Source of the DNA: Chaenocephalus aceratus
Taxonomy: Eukaryota > Chordata > Actinopteri > Perciformes > Channichthyidae
Direction of reading: 5' to 3'
Assembly: GCA_023974075.1 (NCBI GenBank)
Contig: JAMFTG010000045.1
Coordinates: 33,501 to 97,500 of the forward strand
DNA length: 64,000 nt
A program made the position numbers and the translations under genes. The notes below the pieces were generated by a model. The model was not told the DNA's origin, made no database searches, and saw only the letters and a program-made list of their open reading frames with translations. Each line of letters starts with the position of its first letter. Position 1 is the stretch's first letter. Shown in pieces: positions 12,293 through 23,966 of the stretch.

Positions 12293-13467
12293 TACTCTAA
12301 TTTCCCCTCCTCGACTCCTCGGTCCTCTGGTAGTGACCCGGAAATGGATTTCAGCGCGCCATTTTGAAGGACATCTAATTTCTCTAAATGCACATCGAGG
12401 ATCGAGCGTCGAGGAGGCTCTCTGGAGGAGCTCTAACCGAGGATGCATCCTCCACGGCTCCTCCGCGGACGCATTCCCGGGAACGGTGGAGGCGTGACGC
12501 ACGGCCGGACTTATCTCAGCCAATCACAGCTCTGCATGCATCCCCTGGATATTATTTTATTAACTGCTTTCATCGCAACGCGATGTTTACAGAGAGAACA
12601 GCTGTGAGGTCCGTGCAGAAAGCAGAGCAGTGTGTGAAATATATATCACTCAGTAGAACAGGCCTACTCTCTTTATTTGCTGTAGTTTAGTACAGTGGTT
12701 CCCAACCTTTTTTCCCACACACACACACACACACCAAGGGGGGGGGGGGCGCAACAGCGGTAATTAAAGTTTAAAAGTCTCAAAATGCTACAACTTCCGT
12801 CACAAACTGGATGAATGTGAAGTATTGTGTTAAAGGAGGATGAAAGCGTAATCAAGGAGCACTGTTGGAGTGACTTTGATGGTTATTGGACTCAGGATTA
12901 ATTCCTCTGGATTCCCGCTGTATGAAGAAACTAAAGGACGGCGGAAGTGGAAACAATTCACAAAGGGATTCAACTGTTTGAAACACGTGCTCAAAGTAAG
13001 CCGGATTTTGCCGATGTGTTTGTGTGGATTCAAAAGTCGTAAATAATCTACAAAATGGAGGAGACCGATCTGATCGGAGCAACTGTGACAAATAATCCAA
13101 CTGAAACCGACATGGACAATGACTGTTTAAAAAATGCGCTGATCCAGACAAGCCTGGTTTGGACACTTTACGGGCAGAAGAAACATTTCTATTAAAGAAA
13201 GAATTATACATTTCTGTCTGTTTATGCCTTTAATACTAACTTGAATTTGTATTCAAATTAATTAATTATTTTTTATATTTTATTGTAATGTAGAGACAAG
13301 GCTTTTAGTGACAATCATGTATTGCTTTACAATTATATGTAAAAAAAATAAAAAATAAAAGTCTAAATATGATATCTCCTCGGCTCCCCTCCTCAGTCCT
13401 CCGCTCGCATCTCCTGTGGGCGGCACCAAGTCTCGAGGATAGGAGTCGAGGAGGGGAAATTAGGGTA
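12293..13467. mobile_element. DNA transposon with long inverted ends, 1.17 kb
   Basis: The left end reads tactctaatttcccctcctc at 12293; the right end, complemented, reads taccctaatttcccctcctc. The match continues through gactcct, about 26 of 27 positions. A 3 bp direct repeat, caa, flanks the element at 12290-12292 and 13468-13470, which would fit a PIF/Harbinger-like 3 bp duplication. No transposase is encoded. Inside, a hAT-like end (cagtggttcccaacc, ~12693) and a CA/poly-G stretch show later insertion or capture. Superfamily assignment is inference. Confidence 0.75.
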
Positions 13468-13470
13468 CAA

Positions 13471-13830
13471 CACCACTGTCACGATCTGTCTGTTTTATTT
13501 TTGTCCTGTCTAAATCTGTCTCTGGTTTCCTGTTTTATTTTGAAAAGTGTTCCCCCCTGTCTTGCCTGTTGCTTCCTGTCTCTGTGTTCCCTCCTGCCTG
13601 ATTACCTGATTGTGTTCACCTGTGCTTTCTCCTCCCTCCTCACCTGTGTCTTGTTTGTTTCATTAGTCCTGTGTGCCTTTAAGTTTCCTGTTAGTCTTTG
13701 TGAGATCCTTGATTCTAATGTGTTCACAGGGGAGAGAGTTCTGCCCTTCATGTCGAGTTGTATCCTTGAAAGAAAGGTATCTCTTCAGTTAAACCTGCTT
13801 TTGGGTCCTGCCTGCTTCGCTCAACCCTGA
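13471..13830. repeat. Pyrimidine-rich dispersed repeat (probable)
   Basis: A CTGT/CCTGTCT-rich block starting tgtcacgatctgtctg right after the element above. It resembles a common fish interspersed repeat, but no copy of it elsewhere in the window confirms this. The 153-residue frame across it is low-complexity and hydrophobic by composition. Confidence 0.35.
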
Positions 13831-13997
13831 CGACCACACGTCATTTCACCTTAAATTCACTGTTTCAAAACGTAGTCTTTAGCCACATGCTAATGCTAAC
13901 CTTAAATTGAAAACGTCGTCATAACAACGCCCAATGTCGTGATAACGTGCTGACTTACGTTATCAGTATTTACCGCTCATCCATTCAAACTGTAAAC

Positions 13998-14245
13998 ATG
14001 GCGAAACGCAGGTATGATTCTGAATATATTAAGAATGGATTTTCATACATTGAAGATAAAAGAGAGGGACCTAAACCTCTGTGTTGTTTGCAGTGAAATA
14101 CTGGCACGAGAGAGCAGGAAGCCGTCAAACATGAAGCGGCATTTGGAAACGAAACTCTCCGCTTATAAAGATAAACCTGTTGAGATATACAGCAGGAGAA
14201 CACGCCGTCCACCGCGGAGAATAAACAGAAAGGCAACCACGACAA
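13998..14245 (+). pseudogene. N-terminal fragment of a hAT transposase / ZBED5-SCAND3-like protein
   Basis: From ATG 13998 the frame reads MAKRRYDSEYIKNGFSYIED. It must then shift by one base near 14075-14085 to continue as LCVVCSEILARES, then KPSNMKRHLETK and AYKDKPVEIYS. This is the BED-type zinc finger (CxxC followed by the HLETK H motif) that starts Charlie-like hAT transposases and their host derivatives ZBED5 and SCAND3. The original frame hits TGA right after the CxxC region. The catalytic part is absent: after about 14215 the resemblance stops. I read it as a truncated, frameshifted transposon relic. Confidence 0.7.
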
Positions 14246-14361
14246 CCTTGCTCCGGGGTCTTCTTCGCTGCTTGTGGTGTATTTTGTGGCGGCAGCAGCG
14301 CCACTTACAGGCCTGGCATATGTACTACAGCGTTTCCAGCATTTCCAGCGGTCCAGTGTGA

Positions 14362-15524
14362 CACGTTAATGAATCGAATGCGTGTGAACGGAAGACTTTT
14401 GCGTATGCGTTTTACTGTATGCGTCCTCGTGGGGCCGGGGTCTAAGCCAAACTATATCCGGTCACAGAGATCTGCTATTTTAAAGTAAGGTCAACACATA
14501 TCGACCCTAAATATAGTCTATATTAAGAACGAGAAAAGTCTTAACATATATATCGTTTTTTGTAGACAAATGTGTGAGGGTGATGACGTCAGAGCATCGC
14601 CCTCTGTGCCGGACAGCCCCAGCCCAATTGAACCCCTGGGTATTTGTGAGGGAGCTCCTATATGGCATTACTTCGCTGAAGCGCATGAAGTTTAATATAT
14701 TTCATAGTTCAAAGTTTTGTCAATTGTTTTGTTTATTGGTCAAATACTGGTTTCTACTGGTTTCTGATGGTTCTACTGGAATGAAAGAGCACAGAAGCAA
14801 CAAAGCAGCATACTACATTAAACCTGACCTTCACAGAGAGGTTGAAGGTCATGTGGAGAGGAGGCTTCAGTAGTCTGTCTGCACTCTGTTTAGTTGTGCT
14901 ATCTTACAATCAATATAGTAAATGTGAGGTCAAGTGTGTCGCCAAGGTAACCGGTTGGAACTCCAAGTTGCGATGAGGTCTTAAAATGTATGGAAAGGGT
15001 CTTAAAAAATTCTTAAAAGGTATGACATTTGACTTCAGGATTCCTGCATATACCCTGTGGAAAGCGTCACGTTGCCGAGCAACGAAGAAAGTCAGCTGGT
15101 GGAGCTGTCATGTGATCGGTCGCTGAAAAAAAAATTCTAAGATATTTGCACTCTTTATTTAGTTGTTTATTTCTTGACTCTATAAGTACTGTTACTGTTT
15201 AAATTGTATTTATTTTTATTCTAAAACTGGTTTGAATGTATATTTTGTTTGTTGAGGGGATAATAATACAACACACACAGTTCTGTATTCTTCTCAAAAG
15301 CATGCCTGTTATTGAAGATAAGTCTGCCTTTTTATGTAATACAACACGAGTGCCTTTTTATTTATTACATACAATACAATTTAGACTCTAAAAACTTGAC
15401 GACCCTCACCAATTTAAACTTGTTTAAAAAGCATACCGTAGTTCTGTGAAGGGATATCATCCGCCTTCACTTTTATATTAATATTTTATATTACTGCACT
15501 ACTTTTTGTGAAGTACATTTGTGT
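14362..15524. other. No gene recognised
   Basis: Mixed unique-looking and AT-rich sequence. The open frame at 14574-14873 has no recognisable domain. Confidence 0.4.
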
Positions 15525-15601
15525 GGTTCAAAATGGTGGGTCGCGACTCATTGACGAAGGACAAAGTGGGTCCCGAGGCCAAACCAGTTGAGAACCCCTG
15601 C
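15525..15601 (-). mobile_element. Single hAT-like end
   Basis: Minus-strand reading gives aggggttctcaactggtttg followed by a gggacccactttg block, a familiar hAT terminal region. Its outer tip lies 2-3 bp from the start of the next element. Confidence 0.6.
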
Positions 15602-15603
15602 TC

Positions 15604-16343
15604 TGGCGCGTTTCCACTGCAGCGGGAGCTCGCTTTAAGCGTGCCGAGCCGTGCGGGGCCCGTTTTTGGTTGCGTTTCCACTCGGCCTAGTTTTGGCCCG
15701 GGGCGACTTTTTCACCTTTTTTCTGGGCCGACTAAATCGTGGTTCTAGGGCCAGGAACAACCGGGCTGAGTCGGGCTGAGCATGCTAAACTAGAGAGAGA
15801 ATCGCTGGCAAGGGGGCTACAACTACAACAACAGGAACATATGTGACCGTGATTTAATTGTAATACACGTTTCAAAATGATGCCGAAGTAACAACACACT
15901 GATACCGGTTAGTAAAAACCATGAATTAATGCTTTGAGTCTGCAGACAGACGGCAGAGAAAACCCTTTTAAAATGCGTGTTTTCTGAATGGAGATCGGCT
16001 AAGCTAATGTTATATATGCTCCGACCGTCCACACTCACAACAACGGCCTATACAGACATAAATAAACCAGCGACTGTACTCTCCATGACACAGGCAGTCT
16101 GTGGTTTGGACTTGTTTAACTTTTGTCTAGTTTCTGAACAGATATGAAGAGCTGTGAGCTCTGAGGGCTAACAGCTAACGGCTGTGTTGTTTTTCTGGGG
16201 CTCTCATTGAAGATGACGTCACGGCTCCGCCTACACTGCGTTACTATAGTAACTACCCCAGTTCCTAAACTGTAATGGAAGCGCAGCATTAAAGAGAGCC
16301 GGGCCTAATAAGGCCGAGCGAGGCCTGCAGTGGAAACGCGCCA
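15604..16343. mobile_element. Non-autonomous DNA transposon, 740 bp, perfect 19 bp inverted ends
   Basis: tggcgcgtttccactgcag at 15604-15622 is matched exactly by its complement at 16325-16343. A related internal block, gcgtttccact, recurs near 15670. There is no coding capacity. No clean target duplication was found; the left flank is occupied by a hAT end, so one side may be rearranged. Confidence 0.8.
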
Positions 16344-16399
16344 TAAAGGACTTAAAAACTGGTGTTGTTACATTAGGCGGTCCCTTGGCAGAGGCAGGC

Positions 16400-17935
16400 C
16401 GTTCTACAGACAACACGTGGAGTTATGCAGAGTCAGATGAGGACTTTGTTCCTACGGGCACAGATGCAGACAGTGATATTGTTCCTATAGAGGAATTGAA
16501 CATAAAGTCGGATCTGTTTTATTGAAGTTAGAACATCTAGTTCATATTCCAGCCTCAGCAGTTGATGAAGTGCTTGGTGAACTTCACTACTTAATAAGCT
16601 CTGCAGCAAAACCGGTGACGAGCAATATCTGATCTATTCAAGAATCATAAATTGCAAGTTGATGAATCTATTATAAAATAACTTTCTACCGCCGTGTGCA
16701 CAGGTAATCCTCTGGGGAACGGGCCCCTGGGAACAGCCTATAGACGTGAGAAGTACTATACAAAATGTTTTAATGTTTTAATGTATTCTTGACTCAAAGA
16801 CCAAAAGGTGCTTTCAGTATATTCCATTGCTAAAAGCTTTGCAGCAGTTGCTCGATCACAATGATGTCATAGACAAGCTTATGGAAACCCAAAGGTACAC
16901 GAAGGCCCTGCCGATGACCAGCAGCAGTCCACTCGAGATGAGCACTTCGAAGAAACTCTTTTGTTATCAGGGGAGAGGCTAAGAATCACTGCAACGCTGT
17001 TTGAGGATGACTTTGAAGTCCCTTGGGAACATCTCGAAAGACACACAAGCTGTGTGGGGTACACTGGATTCTAAGTAACCTACCCCCTGGGCTCCATGTA
17101 CTCAGCTCTGTTGTGCTGAGTGGTGATATAAAGACCCACAAGCTGTGTGGGGTACACTGGATTCTAAGTAACCTACCCCCTGGGCTCCATGTACTCAGCT
17201 CTGTTGTGCTGAGTGGTGATATGAAGACTTATGGAGAAGCTTTAAACCCCTTTTACAGCATTTGGTGACGTTGGAAAAGCGGCGTGTTTTCATTTCACGC
17301 CTCGTGAGTTTGTGGAAGGCACAGTCCAGTGTGTAATAGCAGACCATGTGGGAGCGCATGGAACAGGTGGCTTTGTGGAGAGTTTCTCAGGAGACTATTT
17401 GTGCAGGTTTTGTACGGGGAGGAAGTCGGAGATTCAGAGTGAACACGTTCAGTCTTAGAACCAAAGACATCCATGAAGAGCATGTTGAATCGGCAAAGGG
17501 AAATGGAAATAGCTGCTGCGGAGTAAAAAGAAATGGTGTTTTTTCAGAGCTGCTTATTTTAACGCCACCAAAGGGGATCCTCCAGATATTGCACACGATG
17601 TATTTGAAGGTGTCATCCCAGTTGAGCTTGCATACTGCTTAGGTCTTTTGATCTAAAAAAAACATTTTACTTTAGAAAGCCTGAATGCAACAGTTAGATA
17701 AAACTAATCGCCCCCCTGTAATACAGCGCACTTTCACACCCAAGAAGACACTTGGTGGCAATGCTCATGAAAACTGGAGTTCGATCAGACTACTACTTGT
17801 GATGGTCACTTGATACCTGAAGAGGAACCGGCATGGCAGGTTGTCTTAGACCTCAAAGATACAACTATTGCATATCTAGAGGGTAAGATTTCAGATCATA
17901 GATACTGTGAACCTTTTCCTGATGCAAGAATGAGA
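16400..17935 (+). pseudogene. Decayed coding sequence of an uncharacterised repeat-encoded protein
   Basis: A plus-strand coding trace can be followed only by changing frame several times. Pieces include AESDEDFVPTGTDADSDIV (16422 on, ends at TGA ~16524), NDVIDKLMETQRYTKALP (16860), DDQQQSTRDEHFEETLLLSG (after a one-base shift), GTSRKTHKLCGVHWILSNLP (17023), SLRTKDIHEEHVESAKGN (17452) and PDIAHDVFEGVIPVELAYCL (17582). It resembles, from memory, a multi-copy uncharacterised fish protein family; I cannot name a function. At least five shifts or stops make it non-functional. It is cut off at ~17935, where the minus-strand hAT sequence begins. Confidence 0.65.
17044..17229 (+). repeat. 93 bp tandem duplication inside the relic
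   Basis: Two nearly identical 93 bp units, 17044-17136 and 17137-17229, each starting cacaagctgtgtggggtaca. 93 bp is 31 codons, so the duplication is in frame with KLCGVHWILSNLPPGLHVLS. Confidence 0.95.
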
Positions 17936-19317
17936 AGCTTCTTTCAGCAGCAGCCACTGTAACAGGAAGAGTGGCAGAGATTCTCAGAGCACATTGGGGT
18001 ACATTCCTGTCAGCTTCTTCTCATGAAGGAAGGCCAATAGTTCCATGTTTGTGATCTTCTTTGATGGCAAATGTGGAACATTTTGCATTTCTGCAGCAAG
18101 TTCCCTGCCATCAATGTCTGGTTGTCCATCGTGGGTCAGAGCAGAGCTCAGGGTTCGACAGTGCTTTGGCAGTTCTTCGTTTGATGTGGTGGGAAAGTTG
18201 ATGAGCACTCCAAACGTGTCCTTTACCTCTTCAAGGTGCTGAAACCTCTCAAGTGAAGAGAGGGCTGGATCCACCACCACATTAAAACATGTGATTTCCA
18301 TGTTTTAAGTGCATCATCTGGAGACTCATAACCAAACTGCCGTTTTGTGGATCTCAGCCGCTTTCGTTTGAGAACAGACTCCACGTTCATCTCCTCATCT
18401 CCTTTGCAGTTGTCTGTGCATCAGAACATCCAGTCCTTCTGTAGCAGGTGAGGGAATCTCCTGTTTTCTGCAGCAGGTCGACAGCCCCATCCAACTGCAT
18501 GGAGGGTGACTGCATCAGTTTGCTCACATGCTGGATCGTGTAGAGGATGTCATACCGTATGGTTTTGCAAATGATCAAACGGTAAGATCCAATCTCCTCA
18601 GCCAAAGACTGGGCTTAACTCTCGCCACAGGGTCTGCAGTTGTTTCCCTCGCCTCCAGAAGAGCCTCTCTGATTGGCCCAGCCGGGTACTTTACTGCCTC
18701 AACGCTTGTTATCCTGCTTTCCCACCTGGTCTCTGACCACGATTTTAGGGTTGCTTTGACATGTTTCAGCTGGACGTCCCATCTATGCGTGGAGGCAGAG
18801 AAGAGTTTGTACAACTTTGTTAAATAGCCAAAGTAGCCGATAGCATCTGGTGAGCTCTTTGCAGCATCAGCTGCCTCCAGATGTAAGGTGTGAGCGCCAC
18901 AAGGGACAAAGAAAGCTCTTGGGTTCTGCTGAAGCAACCAGCCTGAACACCTTTATTCTTACCCTTCATGTTGGCACCGTTGTCATACGACTGTCCTCAA
19001 AGGGGATGTTAAGTTCCTCCAGCCTTTTGAGAATGAGCAATGTCACACGTTCCCCTGTTGACTGCTCTGCCACCAGAAAGCCCAGGAAATGTTCTTTAAA
19101 GTGCCAGTGAAGTGCATGTTTTTGCGCCAAAATGAAATGGCAGTTTCATTCCTTACATATCATTGTGCCTGTTCATGGCTAAAATAATTTTAATTATTAA
19201 TTAATTATTAAAAATGAAAAAATATAATTGTAATAATAACGTCCGTCTGAGCCTACCGGAAGTTGCAGACGATAGCGGCTGTGACGTCACAAGATGGGCC
19301 CGGTTGTGATTGTAAAC

Positions 19318-20512
19318 ATGGCGGAGACTTTGGAAAGTGATACAAGTGTGAGAGAAATGATTGATTTTGACAGTTTTTGTACAGGATAGACGAGGAAAGT
19401 GGCACAGAAGATGGAAGTAACGATGAGGAAGCGCAGGACATCACTGAACCCTACAGATTTGAGCCGTCAGGGACGTCAAGTGGGGAGGATGATGGCGACG
19501 ACATGGACGAGGGGGAAGACATTGACCGGCTACAGAACACTGAATGGTTAGCAGGTTAGCAGTAACTGTGCTGTCACTGTCGATTGGAAAATAGGAGGGG
19601 GGGGGGCTTGGGCTCAGCCTCTGGGAAATAATTAGCTTATGTACATGTCATGTGCTAGAGTATTATTAAACGAAATAATTTTCTGGTCATTGAATTAAAA
19701 CATACGCCAGGGTGACCAGCCCTGTTTTTCTGTTTATCTGCAGCTTATGGGAATAATTCCACCTATCAGATAATCAGGGGGCGAGAACACGAAATTATTT
19801 TCATGCGCACATAGTCTAACTTTATTGGATCTTCTGCATAAAATTCAACAATATACAGTTCCAAGTTAAAATGATAAAATCCAGTGACCTTGCAAAATGT
19901 CGCAACCTGACAACATTGAAACATCCTGGCATTCCTGCTAATCATAATGTTACATCTGTTTTATATGTTTTAGGTGTCAGTGCGACAACTGTAACAACAT
20001 GGACACTGTAGCCGAGAGTGTGTGCTGTCGGGAAATCCCCGCTGTCACCAGGACCATGGAGGAGGATGGTGTCCACAGCTGCATAATCGACCACCCCGGC
20101 TTCCGATCTGGCCGTCTAGACATCTGGGTGCTGCGTATAGCATACTATGGATACAGGCAACATTATGGCCATCTCCAGCAAGAGGGCAATGAGTAAGCCT
20201 TACAAACACTATTTACAATAAAGTCTATTACTAGTATATAAATGTATCAGTTTATATGATGTCATGACAACTTTTGCAACTTTATACGTTTGAATATTAG
20301 TCTTTTATGATCTGAGTATAAGAAAATGTAACTTTGAAGTTGACCTATTATCATCTATTGTAGTAGTCTCTCGACAGTAGCTGTCGTCATATCAATGCTT
20401 TAATGTTTTATCTTGCAGACGCCACCGATACACAGCCTACCGCCAGCTGGTGAGACTTTGCTGGGGTTACCTAGGACGCGACATAAGAGTGCCACTGCCC
20501 TCTGTGCAGTGA
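19318..20512 (+). CDS. P2RX7 C-terminal (ballast)-like zinc module, three exons
   Basis: Exons are 19318-19546, 19974-20192 and 20419-20512, all with GT-AG junctions. Across junction 1, TG|G gives the join W-CQCDNCNN; across junction 2, GA|A gives E-RHRYTAY. Exon 1 is acidic (EDGSNDEEAQDITEPYRFEP, then DDMDEGEDIDRLQNTEW). Exon 2 is Cys/His-rich (CQCDNC, ESVCCREI, CIIDHPGF, DIWVLRIAYYGYRQ). Exon 3 has YRQLVRLCWGYLGRDIRVPL. These match the Cys-rich cytoplasmic ballast domain of P2X7 receptors, which also occurs as a stand-alone multi-copy protein in fish; no channel or membrane segments are present. Two single-base shifts matter. In the T run at ~19373 the ATG frame ends at TAG, while the other frame opens at YRIDEES. 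Near 20503, PSC..RIR..FP is replaced by PSVQ-stop; the other frame runs to 20571. It may be broken, or these may be sequencing errors. It lies inside the TTAA-flanked element. Confidence 0.72.
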
Positions 20513-20589
20513 ACCGAATTCGTCGACAGTTTCCATCCATGGACTATCGCGGTTATGAAGAAGGACAGTGACGATACAGTTCTGAAGTG

Positions 20590-23500
20590 AATGTTTAATA
20601 CAGACAGACTCGTTGGTCTTGAAACGACTGGCATGTGCCTTGATGGCCTCTGCTCTCAGGCTTCTCCATTGCCGAGGACAGAGTGGGAGGAGCCTCCAGC
20701 CGCACAGGCCTGTCTGCGCTGGGTCGACCACCTCTCTCATGAGATCATCCACACAGCCTGCAACAGAATACAACATTCTGTTAATAATAATAAATGGTGT
20801 CTGTCATCAAGCCGAGGTCATTCTTTCAATTGGGGTTTTGAACTGAATGAGTTCCTAAATCATTAGTACCGGTTCATTACCAATCTGGACAATATTATTT
20901 TGAGTAATTTCACTGAATGTTGCCTCTACTAGGATCTTCTTCACAACATGACCTCCAGCCTTGTAGCGGATTTTGAACCTCTGTTCTCCCGCCTTCGTAG
21001 CTGCAGTATGTCTGCTGGCATTCTCGTTGTAATGCAGTCCGGCAAGAAGGGTTCTGTTAACATAAGCAAAGAAACCGTTTTAAAAATGTGAAAATAAATA
21101 TCTCTTTTGTAATTATTCCACGTCTATACATGAACAGCTCTATTAAACTTGATTTTGATTCAGAAAGTGATTTAGTGTTTTATTTTAGTCCTGGCAATGT
21201 GTGTCTTGGAGTTGACTTCATCACAGTTCCTTCCTCCATTTTGCTCCAATGCTCAGTTGACTCTGCCACTTAGTTGCCTGCAGACAGGAGTCACATGTCT
21301 GGTGGCTCGTAAGTAGTGTTCCAGTGGTTGTCCACACTTGACGGATGTCGACGCTGCCGCAAGATGGACAGTGGCACCACTGTAGCAGTTTCCCGAGGCT
21401 GGAGCCAAAGACGATGTATTTGGGTTCCTTGTGGCAGATCTCATCCGCAAATGCTTCCCGACTTTCTGACAGATCTGACGGTCAGAAGGATCAGCCGCTG
21501 AGATGAGGCTACTGGGTTCCCAGTCTGAGGTCCTGATACTGATGGTGGTGCAGCTGGACGGCGCGGCGTCTTCCAGTTGTGTTGCTCCAGCTTTGACGCC
21601 TGGCTGCTGCTGCTGCTAGAGGCAGCCGGTGGTGGCTGGTCAGGTGTAGCTGGGTCTCTGGTGCCATGGACCTTCAGCTTCCTCTGCCTCCCTGGTACGG
21701 GTAGACTTGCAGTCAGCATCTCGGGCGTCACCTGGCATGCTGGAAATTAAATGATCAATGGAATACTATATTGTGTTTATATAAAACCACACATCTATGT
21801 TGATCTGTTGCTGACTATTTAGAGTTAACAAAGTCAACATTAGAATATCCCGTACTGTAATACAGTATTATATGACACACTCGCTCGTCCAGTCAAACTG
21901 TTGTGGTTTTTTTTTAGGAACTGATTGAACTTCGATTTAATAGTGCAGTACTATTAACCAATCAATAGTGGCGTTACCCTCTGACTGTGTCTTTGTGAGC
22001 TGTTTCCCAGTCTGTGTCTTGATGCTGGCAGTAGCTGTTGGAGTCCAGTCTGTCTGGCAGGCCTGATCTCGACTCTGTCCTTCCTGCCAGGTGAAAACAT
22101 AAATGTCATAGTGTGATGTTGTAAACTATTTTTGAGGGGTTAGAAGTTCTAGACAATATTATCATGATAAACATGTACCCTACAGTAATGCTTAGCTAGA
22201 GCCAATGCATGTGTAAGTCAATATCATGCCTGACTAGCAACTTTCTACACTGATTATATTTAGCAGACTGGTTTGCCGGTTGCATGTTTGGTGTTTGGAA
22301 CAAGACTAATGCTAAGCTTTTAGTTTTACATAACAAGTGTAAGATCTAAGGTGTGCATATTACAAAGAAGGTTTTTCTTCATGTGTCCACTGTGTGTGCC
22401 AGTCATGATACCGTGCAAGGTAACACCAGCCAATGTGCTCATCTAAAACAAAACCTGGACCAATCACAAACCTGTTCCGGTGCCATGACGGTCAGTGGCC
22501 ATCTCCATCGATTCCTGTGTGGAAGCAAAACTGCTCTCTCCACTTCTGATTCTGCCAGGAGTTCTTCTACTTTCTGCAAATGAACACAATATGAAATGGA
22601 TTTCAACATTATTCAAAACAGTATAGGCCTACACCTTGCTCATTCCATTTCAACAATACTAATTCAGGAGACTACTAGCCACCGGAATTAAATCCTGATT
22701 TAACATCAACAAATTAGGCCCAACAACTTTACCCGCTTTCTCTCTCATTGCAAATGCAGATCGAGCCGGTCTTGATGTTGAAAGTTGTCCCACAGCTGAA
22801 GTCCCAACTCTGGGGAAACAGTTGGAATTGCTCCCTCCTTCAGGATCAAGGTCCTCTTTGTCGCAATGCCCATCTGCGCTCGTAGTAGAGCACTTTCATC
22901 GAAGGAGTCCCTTGTGAAGTGTTCACTGGTAGGCTCCCAGTCCTTCCTGGGTCTCTGTACTTGCTTTGCCCAGGCCTTTGACAGATCTGTAGAAATAAAA
23001 TAAATCCAACCATTTATAGTCAAAAGATAAGCTCTCTATTCTATAGGTAATCTATTATGACATCATTAACACGGCCATGGAAGTCAATTTAGTTGAGGAC
23101 AATATTTTGTCATAGATCTAGACAAGGGTGTAACTTTGGTTTGAGAAGTGGGGGGGACACAAAACAATGAAAAATGTTCTCGATTTAATTCCATTTCCTG
23201 CCTTTCTACAAATATATTTTGACTATAGTGTTAACAAATCCAAGAAGAATGTGTAGTGTACATAATGAGTGTGCACACTTATCTAGTATCCTATCCATGT
23301 GAACCTGTTTTATTTGTGATGACCTCACACCCTCTAGGGGGGTCCGGGGGCATGCACCCCGGGAAGATGTTTTTCTTTACATTGAAGTTAAAGGCATCAA
23401 TCTGGTGCACTTTGAGGGCAACATTAAGAGATTTATGGATACAGCTCTCAACTCTCATATGAAACATATATTTCAATAATCAAAAAACATTGGAAGGATT

Positions 23501-23966
23501 TCTTAACCTATTTTATACAACTAATATTACATAGATGGAAATATTTGTTTACATAGATGACCAAACCAACTGAGATAACTTAGGCTACAGTTTACAATCT
23601 AATCACTCAGAGTCCTTTACCTCCCTGAGCTGACGCTATCTCTCTCAGTTCAACAGGAGAGGACTCTCCCTCTCCGTATGGTTGAAACAGCTAATCTCCG
23701 TTAGCTCCGAGCTAGCACTAGATGCTAACAACAACCCTGTAACTCTCTGTCTCTCTCTCTCTTTCTCTCTCTCTCGAATCGACCAGTGGCCTTTATTTGT
23801 CATGAACAATCAACGAATCTACGAAACAATGACACCAGCCAGACCCATCTTCATCTTTTGGGAACAGAAACATCGCCACTTCGGCAGACTTGACATTACT
23901 ACAGCCAGCGGCAATGCATCGCTTCCCGTGTGTTTTTCCTCCCTCTTTCTTCACTGTCGCCTCCAT
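20590..23966 (-). pseudogene. THAP-domain Kolobok-like transposase gene, multi-exon, core apparently deleted
   Basis: Exon 1 starts at ATG 23966 (MEATVKKEGG) and carries the first THAP zinc ligands, CIAAGCSN, with MFLFPKDE. Later pieces are bounded by splice-like sites: 22986-22733 (LSKAWAKQVQRPRKDWEPT, SEHFTRDSFDE, later PARSAFAMREKA after a shift), 22573-22472, 22083-21978 (SRDQACQTDWTPTATASIKT), 21739-21221 (Ser/Pro linker, then EPKYIVFGSSLGKLLQWCHC, HQTCDSCLQATKWQSQ), ~21056-20912 (TLLAGLHYNENASRHTAATK) and ~20768-20590 (CVDDLMREVVDPAQTG, EAIKAHASRF). The THAP finger lacks the block that normally carries the third zinc ligand: WEPT runs straight into SEHF. Between KWQSQ and HYNENAS, where this family usually has several hundred residues including the DDE core, only ~200 bp remain. 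No good donor follows exon 1. The 3' end faces the P2RX7-like gene. Confidence 0.65.

Noticed and set aside
12388..12690. 100-residue open frame
   Set aside because: Lies in the inverted-end region of the 12.3-13.5 kb element; no motif.
13369..13830. Possible membrane protein of 153 residues rich in Cys/Leu/Phe
   Set aside because: It overlaps a transposon end and a pyrimidine-rich repeat; hydrophobicity follows from TCT/CTG content.
19318..20512. A P2X7 receptor gene (p2rx7)
   Set aside because: No channel ectodomain or membrane segments are present; only the C-terminal zinc module is matched, inside a transposon.
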